Part shown: positions 5,773-9,506 of the stretch, piece by piece | Position numbering within the stretch: the stretch's first letter is position 1 | Layout: every line of letters begins with the position of its first letter | The notes under the pieces: model-generated | The model's input: the letters and a program-made list of their open reading frames with translations, nothing else | What the model was told of the DNA's origin: nothing | Databases searched by the model: none | Made by a program: the position numbers and the translations under genes | Source of the DNA: an uncultured Bacteroidales bacterium | GTDB taxonomy: Bacteria > Bacteroidota > Bacteroidia > Bacteroidales > UBA932 | NCBI GenBank assembly: GCA_905235615.1 | Contig: CAJOMB010000074.1 | Location: forward strand, 1 to 9,506 | Reading direction: 5' to 3' | DNA length: 9,506 nt

Positions 5773-7272
5773 TTATAATGATTTTGCTGCGGATTGTCCG
5801 GCCAGGTAGCCGGTGCAGAAGGCCAGCTGGAGGTTGTAGCCGCCTGTATCGGCATCCATGTCCAGCACTTCGCCAGCAAAGTACAGGCCGGGCTGTTTCT
5901 TGGATTCCAGCGTCTTGGCCGTGATTTCAGAGGTGGCGATGCCGCCGGCGGTGACCACGCAACGCTCGAAGCCCACGAATCCGGCCACCTCCATCTTCCA
6001 GTCTTTCAAGGCCGATGCCAGCGTGTCCACGCTCACTTTGCCGTTCATCTTGAGGAAGGCCAGGGTGAGGTTCCAGGGGATGAGCTTGCCCAGCATGATG
6101 CGGAAAAGCCGCTGGAAGCTCTGGCCCTTGGAGCGCTCGTCGTGGATCACCTCTTCCCACTTGGCATGCACATCGGCATCCAGTTTCTCTATCTCCACGG
6201 CCGGTTTCAGGTCTATGGAAAGGCTCACCTTGTGCCCGTCATTGAGGGCTTTGACGGCCCGGCGGCTCACCATGAAACCCAGCGGGCCCTCCAGGCCGCC
6301 GTCCGTGAATTCGATGTCTCCGAATTCCTGCTGCACCAGCTCGCCGTTCACATACAGGCTCAACTGAACGTTGTCCAGATTGTTGCCGTTCAGCAGCTCT
6401 CCCAGCTCGCTCAGCGGGGTGATGCGCTCAATGTGTTTCTCAAACGTGGGGTACCATTTGGGAAGGGGGGCTATCTTGCGTTCTTTGGTCTTGCCATATA
6501 CGGTACGGCCTCGGAAAGCCTGCTTGATTTCTCCGGCCAGACTGGGGTCCTGCTTGTAGCCCACGGGCACCAAGGCGGTGAGGCTGGGGAAACAGGCATC
6601 TACGCTGTGCCCCAGCTCCTGGGCCCACATGTAACCGTCTCCGGTAGAGCCGGTTCCGGGATAGGACAGGCCGCCGGTGGCAAGGATGAGTTTCTTGCAG
6701 GAGTATTCCACGGGCTCGATGGTGAGTTCCTCCCGGGTGGGGGCCGGTTTTCCCGGTCTCAGTTTCCGGGGATCCGCCACGGGGATGCGTACCTGTTTGC
6801 GGCTGGTCTGGACACAATCGAGGCTGAAGCCGCGGGCATTGATGTCGATGGTTTTCACCTCGCAGTCCGTCACCACCTTCACGCCGCTCAGGGTGCAGGC
6901 CCTCAGCAGGGTGTCCACCACATCCCCGGCCATATGGGAGGCGGGGAAGGCACGGTCTCCGCGTTCCACCACGGAGGGCATGCCGTTCTGCTTTAGCAGG
7001 GCCATCACCCCTTCCGGAGTGAGGTTGTGCCAGGCGGGGCTCACGAAGTTCACATCCGTCCTGATATGGTCCTGGAAATCTCCCCAGTCCTTCACATTGG
7101 TGAAATTGCATCGGCCCTTGCCGGTAATCATGACCTTACGCCCGGCTTTGGGCATCTTCTCCAACACGGTTATGGTTCCCCCGTTTTCACTTTGAGCCAG
7201 TACCTGGGCGGCTCCTACGGCCGCCATCAGCCCGGCGGCTCCTCCGCCGATGACAATGATATCAGAACGCAT
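5773..7272 (-). CDS. HI0933/YhiN-family NAD(P)/FAD-dependent oxidoreductase
   Basis: 499-aa flavoprotein of the HI0933-like family (E. coli YhiN; also annotated as aminoacetone oxidase family). The reaction is not established. FAD-binding signature GGGAAG (9-14), then ITGKGRCNFTN (49-59), ATGGLSYPGTGSTGDG (198-213), TAGGIA (441-446) and the C-terminal GEVLDMDADTGGYNLQ (467-482) all match the family. It is about 100 residues longer than the usual 400. The extra length appears to be a basic, Pro-rich stretch around 155-190 and an enlarged central region around 255-310. The start at 7272 puts the GGGAAG motif at the usual distance. It is the first gene of a seven-gene leftward run, with a promoter-like box just upstream, and fklB follows after 6 bases. 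Confidence 0.9.
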   Translation of the reverse strand: MRSDIIVIGGGAAGLMAAVGAAQVLAQSENGGTITVLEKMPKAGRKVMITGKGRCNFTNVKDWGDFQDHIRTDVNFVSPAWHNLTPEGVMALLKQNGMPSVVERGDRAFPASHMAGDVVDTLLRACTLSGVKVVTDCEVKTIDINARGFSLDCVQTSRKQVRIPVADPRKLRPGKPAPTREELTIEPVEYSCKKLILATGGLSYPGTGSTGDGYMWAQELGHSVDACFPSLTALVPVGYKQDPSLAGEIKQAFRGRTVYGKTKERKIAPLPKWYPTFEKHIERITPLSELGELLNGNNLDNVQLSLYVNGELVQQEFGDIEFTDGGLEGPLGFMVSRRAVKALNDGHKVSLSIDLKPAVEIEKLDADVHAKWEEVIHDERSKGQSFQRLFRIMLGKLIPWNLTLAFLKMNGKVSVDTLASALKDWKMEVAGFVGFERCVVTAGGIATSEITAKTLESKKQPGLYFAGEVLDMDADTGGYNLQLAFCTGYLAGQSAAKSL

Positions 7273-7284
7273 AGATTGAAATTT

Positions 7285-7317
7285 GTTGCAAAATTACAAA
7301 AATTGTTTGTATATTTG
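7285..7317 (+). promoter_or_regulatory. Promoter of tRNA-Thr
   Basis: TATATTTG (7310-7317) is a full match to the Bacteroidota -7 box TAnnTTTG. GTTG (7285-7288) lies 21 bases upstream as a -33 box with one mismatch. The predicted start is about 33 bases before the mature tRNA end, leaving a leader for RNase P to remove. It overlaps the divergent promoter of the flavoprotein operon. Confidence 0.7.
7289..7296 (-). promoter_or_regulatory. Candidate -7 box for the leftward seven-gene operon
   Basis: On the minus strand TAATTTTG (7296-7289) matches TAnnTTTG and sits 16 bases before the ATG of the flavoprotein gene. No convincing -33 TTTG is present at 19-21 bases, so this promoter is probably weaker than that of the tRNA, or depends on an activator. 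The predicted 5' leader is only about 10-15 bases. Confidence 0.5.
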
Positions 7318-7332
7318 CAGTCCCGGTTCACC

Positions 7333-7354
7333 ACAACCGGTCAACAACCGGTCA
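7333..7354 (+). repeat. Tandem 11-base repeat in the tRNA leader
   Basis: ACAACCGGTCA occurs twice back to back (7333-7343 and 7344-7354), one base before the tRNA 5' end. CCGGTT (7323-7328) can pair with AACCGG (7335-7340) in the first copy, or with the same bases in the second copy, giving alternative 6-bp hairpins in the precursor leader. Confidence 0.75.
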
Positions 7355-7355
7355 G

Positions 7356-7428
7356 GCCACTTTAGCTCAGTCGGTAGAGCAGCGCATTCGTAACGCGCAG
7401 GTCGTCAGTTCGAGCCTGATGAGTGGCT
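7356..7428 (+). tRNA. tRNA-Thr (anticodon CGU)
   Basis: 73 bases fold as a full cloverleaf: acceptor stem 7356-7362 with 7421-7427 (closing T-G wobble), D arm GCTC/GAGC (7365-7368, 7377-7380) with an AGTCGGTA loop, anticodon stem 7382-7386 with 7394-7398 and loop TTCGTAA (7387-7393), a 5-base variable loop, T arm 7404-7408 with 7416-7420 and loop TTCGAGC. The anticodon CGU (7389-7391) reads ACG, threonine. The 3' CCA is not encoded in full (TCA follows the stem), as is common in this phylum. The last pair of the anticodon stem is an A-C mismatch (7386, 7394). It is the only rightward gene in the window. Confidence 0.95.
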
Positions 7429-7429
7429 C

Positions 7430-7463
7430 AAAAAAGGGTTCAGCAAAAACTGAACCCTTTTTT
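7430..7463 (+). terminator. Rho-independent terminator of tRNA-Thr
   Basis: A perfect 14-bp stem (7430-7443 with 7450-7463; core GGGTTCAG/CTGAACCC flanked by six A/T pairs) has a 6-base loop CAAAAA and ends in six T. It begins two bases after the tRNA. The A-run on the other side makes it symmetrical, so it could also stop leftward transcription arriving from queE. Confidence 0.9.
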
Positions 7464-7484
7464 GTAGCCACATATCTCGATTCA

Positions 7485-7592
7485 TTGGGGAGAGGACTCC
7501 CCAAACGTGTGAGGTGTCCCGAAAACCGGGACACCTCAACCAAAATCGGCCATTTTTGCGGGAGGTGTCCCAAAATTAGGGACACCTCACAC
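7485..7592. repeat. Cluster of perfect inverted repeats in the tRNA/queE convergent gap
   Basis: Three hairpins lie in about 110 bases. First, TTGGGGAG (7485-7492) pairs with CTCCCCAA (7497-7504), loop 4. Second, a 12-bp stem TGAGGTGTCCCG (7510-7521) pairs with CGGGACACCTCA (7527-7538), loop 5. Third, GAGGTGTCCC (7562-7571) pairs with GGGACACCTC (7579-7588), loop 7. The second and third share the same arm sequence, so a longer pairing is possible: GTGTGAGGTGTCCC (7507-7520) with GGGACACCTCAC plus AC (7579-7592), 14 bp, enclosing a near-palindromic AT/GC centre (CAAAAT..ATTTTTG). Open reading frames through it on both strands look like by-products of the symmetry and the tRNA. No transposase is nearby. 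It may be a REP/MITE-like element or a bidirectional transcription barrier. Bases 7593-7667, up to the queE stop, hold no gene that I can support, only a weak TGACG/CGTCA inverted repeat (7635-7639, 7657-7661). Confidence 0.8.
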
Positions 7593-7667
7593 ACTCGAAA
7601 TAATGAGATGCACAAACCTTGGCAACTAACAAACTGACGCACAGCGTGTTATGCACCGTCACAAAAT

Positions 7668-8273
7668 TCAGCGGATTCCGAGGGTCTTGTGGGTCTGGAG
7701 GGATAGGCGCCAGGACGGATGCGACGCGATGTAGGAGATGGTCTGGCGGAGGATTTCGCGGTTGCGGGCGGGGTCGCCCACATCACAGGGCTGCAGGAAG
7801 TGCCAGGTGGCGGGGAAAGCACGCCAGTACTCCAAACGTTCCTCCGGAATGGTTTCGTCAAACACCAGTTTCACTTCATCGGCCTTTTCCAGGACTACGC
7901 GGCCATTCCCGGCAAGGCCCGGAACGTCTTCCTTGGGACTCAGCGTCACCCAGTCGATGCCCTCGTGAAGCGGCCGGGTGCCGTTGGTTTCCATGTGAAG
8001 TTGAAAGCCGGTCTCGTGGAACGCCGTCACTAAAGGGGCATCGGCCTGCAGGGAAGGCTCCCCGCCCGTGAGGCAGATCCGCCGGCAGTCTCCAGCCACC
8101 GACAATGCTTTCCGGACCACCTCATCGGCCGATAATTCCTCATACTCCGCATGGTCCGTGTCGCAGAAAGGACAGCGCAGGTTGCAGCCGGACAGCCGCA
8201 CGAAAACCATGGGCGTACCCGTCCAGAAGCCCTCGCCCTGGAGGGAATAGAAAATTTCGTTTACCTTGTACAT
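7668..8273 (-). CDS. queE: 7-carboxy-7-deazaguanine synthase QueE
   Basis: 201-aa radical SAM enzyme that contracts 6-carboxy-tetrahydropterin to 7-carboxy-7-deazaguanine, using S-adenosylmethionine, Mg2+ and a 4Fe-4S cluster. The N-terminus has the family substrate-binding stretch FYSLQGEGFWTGTPMVFVRL (8-27). The cluster ligands are C30, C34 and C37 (C-x3-C-x2-C). GGEP (70-73) is the SAM-binding motif. METNGT (94-99), SPK (112-114) and the C-terminal SLQTHKTLGI (191-200) are also conserved. Length is normal for the short Bacteroidota type. A good Shine-Dalgarno-like GGAAGG precedes the ATG. It lies 13 bases after queD and is clearly in the same transcript. Its product is the substrate of QueC at 1194-1835. 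Confidence 0.96.
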   Translation of the reverse strand: MYKVNEIFYSLQGEGFWTGTPMVFVRLSGCNLRCPFCDTDHAEYEELSADEVVRKALSVAGDCRRICLTGGEPSLQADAPLVTAFHETGFQLHMETNGTRPLHEGIDWVTLSPKEDVPGLAGNGRVVLEKADEVKLVFDETIPEERLEYWRAFPATWHFLQPCDVGDPARNREILRQTISYIASHPSWRLSLQTHKTLGIR

Positions 8274-8286
8274 AATGCCTTCCGTC

Positions 8287-8616
8287 CTATCGTTCGTAAG
8301 CGGCCATGTTCATCTCGGACTCCCACACCTCCACCTTGTAGGCGTTTTCCACGTGGTCGCAGATCCAGCGGGCCATATTCTCCGCCGTGGGATTGAAATC
8401 GAACACTTCGTTCAGGTTCTTGTGGTCCAGCGCACTGGTGATCTCCTTTTTGATGTGCGTGAAATCCGTCACCATGCCGTCGGCATTGAGGGTTTCGCTC
8501 TTGCAGTAGATTTTCACTATCCAGTTATGGCCGTGCAGGTTCTCGCACTTGCTTTCATAGGAGAGATGCAGCGCATGGGCGCTGGAAATTTCCAGTCTTT
8601 TGCAAACGTAATACAT
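8287..8616 (-). CDS. queD: 6-carboxy-5,6,7,8-tetrahydropterin synthase QueD
   Basis: 109-aa enzyme converting 7,8-dihydroneopterin triphosphate to 6-carboxytetrahydropterin, the first committed step of deazaguanine synthesis. Zinc ligands H14, H28 and H30 (FSAH-like SAH at 12-14, LHGHNW at 27-32) and the catalytic C24 (SKCENLHGH) are visible. Asp-His D64-H65 and the substrate-binding glutamate region WESEM (98-102) complete the tunnel-fold site. The frame is open to an ATG at 8634, but the start at 8616 is preferred because MYYV..LEISSAH is the family N-terminus, and the six extra residues would come from promoter sequence. queE follows after 13 bases. Confidence 0.93.
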   Translation of the reverse strand: MYYVCKRLEISSAHALHLSYESKCENLHGHNWIVKIYCKSETLNADGMVTDFTHIKKEITSALDHKNLNEVFDFNPTAENMARWICDHVENAYKVEVWESEMNMAAYER

Positions 8617-8620
8617 GGTG

Positions 8621-8639
8621 CAAAGATACGACAAAATTA
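8621..8639 (-). promoter_or_regulatory. Two overlapping -7-like boxes before queD
   Basis: On the minus strand TAATTTTG (8639-8632) and TATCTTTG (8628-8621) both match TAnnTTTG. The second ends four bases before the queD ATG, so a transcript from it would be almost or entirely leaderless; the first would give a leader of about 10 bases. Neither has a clear -33 TTTG at 19-21 bases. The first box includes the stop codon of the upstream gene. queD-queE may thus be transcribed both from here and by read-through. Confidence 0.45.
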
Positions 8640-9419
8640 TTGTAATTGCTTCTGGCGTTCCTTGAGCGCTCTGCTCAGGGCATTCAGCGCCCGCATCCGG
8701 CGGATGGGCCCCTGGGACACTTCGAAGCCCAGTATCATTTCCTTGAGGTCCTCCTCGGCGTAGCTGGGGAAAAGTTTGATGACCTCCCCGGCAAAAAGGT
8801 CCAGCTGATCCCCTACGGAAAGCGGATAATCGTCGTCCCCGAAAAAGCCCTCCGTCCAGCGGAAGAGGTCCAGTCTCTCCCGGACGGCCTTTTCCTCAAG
8901 GGCAGGGTCCTTGGGCGGGAGCGGCGCCCGCCACTCGATCTGTCCCCTGCATACCCTGCGGACAGGTTTTTCAGCCGCGCAGGAGAACACGCACGGAAGC
9001 GGGTCCAGGGTTCCGTCGGCCCGGAAAACGGCCTTGGTGCGGAGGACATCGGCCTTGAAGACAAAGCTGGAAAGCGGCGCCGGGGCATCCCCCTGAACCG
9101 ACAGGCGGAAAAGCTTTTTGGCCGATGTTCTCATAGGGAAGCGCCTCTTTCCCGCCACATCCACATGATAGACGTCAAAATCCGGATGCCACTTCAAGGC
9201 ACGCTTCACCCGCTTCACATAGTCCGGCGGAGGGATGGTGCCGGGCGTGAGGATGGCCACAAACGGCTCCTGAACCTGCGACCAGCTGCCGCGCACCACC
9301 TCGAAGGGAAACTCATCCTCCATGGAGGAGGTCATATACACCCGGAAAACCTTGCTGCTTTGGAAACTGAGGGCCGACAGGATTCTTTCATCGGCCACGG
9401 GTAAAACAATGCCTATCAT
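8637..9419 (-). CDS. Uncharacterised protein, possible degenerate GT-A glycosyltransferase-like
   Basis: 260-aa protein I do not recognise with confidence. It has no signal peptide and no membrane helix, so it is probably cytoplasmic. The N-terminal half looks like an alpha/beta fold: MIGIVLPVAD (1-10), then FVAILTPGTIPPPDYVKRV (53-71), followed by DFDVYHVDV (80-88). This layout is reminiscent of family-2 glycosyltransferases where the DxD strand is followed by P-x2-[YL]-V; here TPGT stands where DxD would be. LFRLSVQGDAPAPLSSFVFKADVL (103-126) could correspond to the acceptor-side loop. The C-terminal third is charged and helical (170-260). It starts 13 bases after the preceding partial gene and ends 20 bases before queD. 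The possible glycosyltransferase link is inference from pattern, not a domain hit. Confidence 0.6.
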   Translation of the reverse strand: MIGIVLPVADERILSALSFQSSKVFRVYMTSSMEDEFPFEVVRGSWSQVQEPFVAILTPGTIPPPDYVKRVKRALKWHPDFDVYHVDVAGKRRFPMRTSAKKLFRLSVQGDAPAPLSSFVFKADVLRTKAVFRADGTLDPLPCVFSCAAEKPVRRVCRGQIEWRAPLPPKDPALEEKAVRERLDLFRWTEGFFGDDDYPLSVGDQLDLFAGEVIKLFPSYAEEDLKEMILGFEVSQGPIRRMRALNALSRALKERQKQLQ

Positions 9420-9432
9420 AAATAAGTGCCTA

Positions 9433-9506
9433 TCAAATATCTTGAACGTTTTTAAGCCAGGTGCCGCGATACAGGCGGAGCAGGAAAATGAACCCGCGGA
9501 AGCTCA
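9433..9506 (-). CDS. 3' end of an unidentified leftward gene
   Basis: The minus strand is open from the window edge to a TGA at 9435-9433, giving the last 23 residues, ending YRGTWLKNVQDI. They contain a hydrophobic stretch (GFIFLLRLY) followed by a basic region. The 13-base gap to the next gene suggests one transcript with the 260-aa protein. The fragment is too short to identify, and the frame is supported only by its spacing. Confidence 0.4.
   Translation of the reverse strand, partial: SFRGFIFLLRLYRGTWLKNVQDI

Noticed and set aside
7356..7428. tRNA-Thr as an integration site for a mobile island
   Set aside because: No integrase and no duplicated tRNA 3' end are visible in the window; the flanking genes are core functions.
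7485..7592. CRISPR-like repeats
   Set aside because: Only two copies of an arm sequence are present, as inverted repeats with no spaced direct-repeat array and no cas genes.
7367..7642. Open frames of 91 aa (minus) and 72 aa (plus, 7419-7637) across the tRNA 3' half and the hairpins
   Set aside because: They read through the tRNA, its terminator and the inverted repeats. The mirrored composition and lack of a plausible start context mark them as by-products.

Overview
The window reads as an ordinary housekeeping stretch of a Bacteroidota chromosome, most likely Bacteroidales. Three things point there: promoter-like TAnnTTTG boxes of the Bacteroides type before corA, queD, the flavoprotein gene and the tRNA; starts that mostly lack a strong Shine-Dalgarno; and protein variants typical of the group (GMNVxLP-type CorA, a cytoplasmic FKBP beginning MDKKSYAFG). 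The coding DNA is GC-rich by eye and intergenic DNA is AT-rich. I cannot name a genus.

Nearly all coding is leftward (minus strand). Right block (about 7668-9506): the last codons of an unidentified gene, an uncharacterised 260-aa protein, then queD and queE. Middle (about 7273-7667): a rightward tRNA-Thr(CGU) with its own promoter and a strong hairpin terminator, followed by a cluster of perfect inverted repeats in the convergent gap before queE. Left block (7272 down to 1194): seven tightly packed genes, namely an HI0933/YhiN-type flavoprotein, an FklB-type FKBP peptidyl-prolyl isomerase, a PnuC-family vitamin transporter, a BadF/BadG-type sugar kinase, recR, a stand-alone GltD-like flavoprotein and queC. 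Three of these junctions overlap and the others are 6 to 55 bases apart, so a single operon is likely. corA follows, with its own promoter-like sequence, a leader with two inverted repeats, and a terminator at the left edge.

Functionally, queD, queE and queC supply three consecutive steps of 7-deazaguanine (preQ0/queuosine) synthesis, split between two transcription units either side of the tRNA. GTP cyclohydrolase and later queuosine enzymes are not in the window. recR belongs to recombinational repair. pnuC plus the kinase could be uptake and salvage, but the link is only adjacency.

I see no clear undescribed system: no CRISPR array, transposase, integrase, toxin-antitoxin or defence cassette. 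The points most worth checking are the hairpin cluster after the tRNA, the two dispersed-looking repeats flanking pnuC (one of which encodes the end of PnuC), the apparently near-leaderless queD promoter, the GltD-like enzyme without a visible partner, and the 260-aa protein that may be a degenerate glycosyltransferase.
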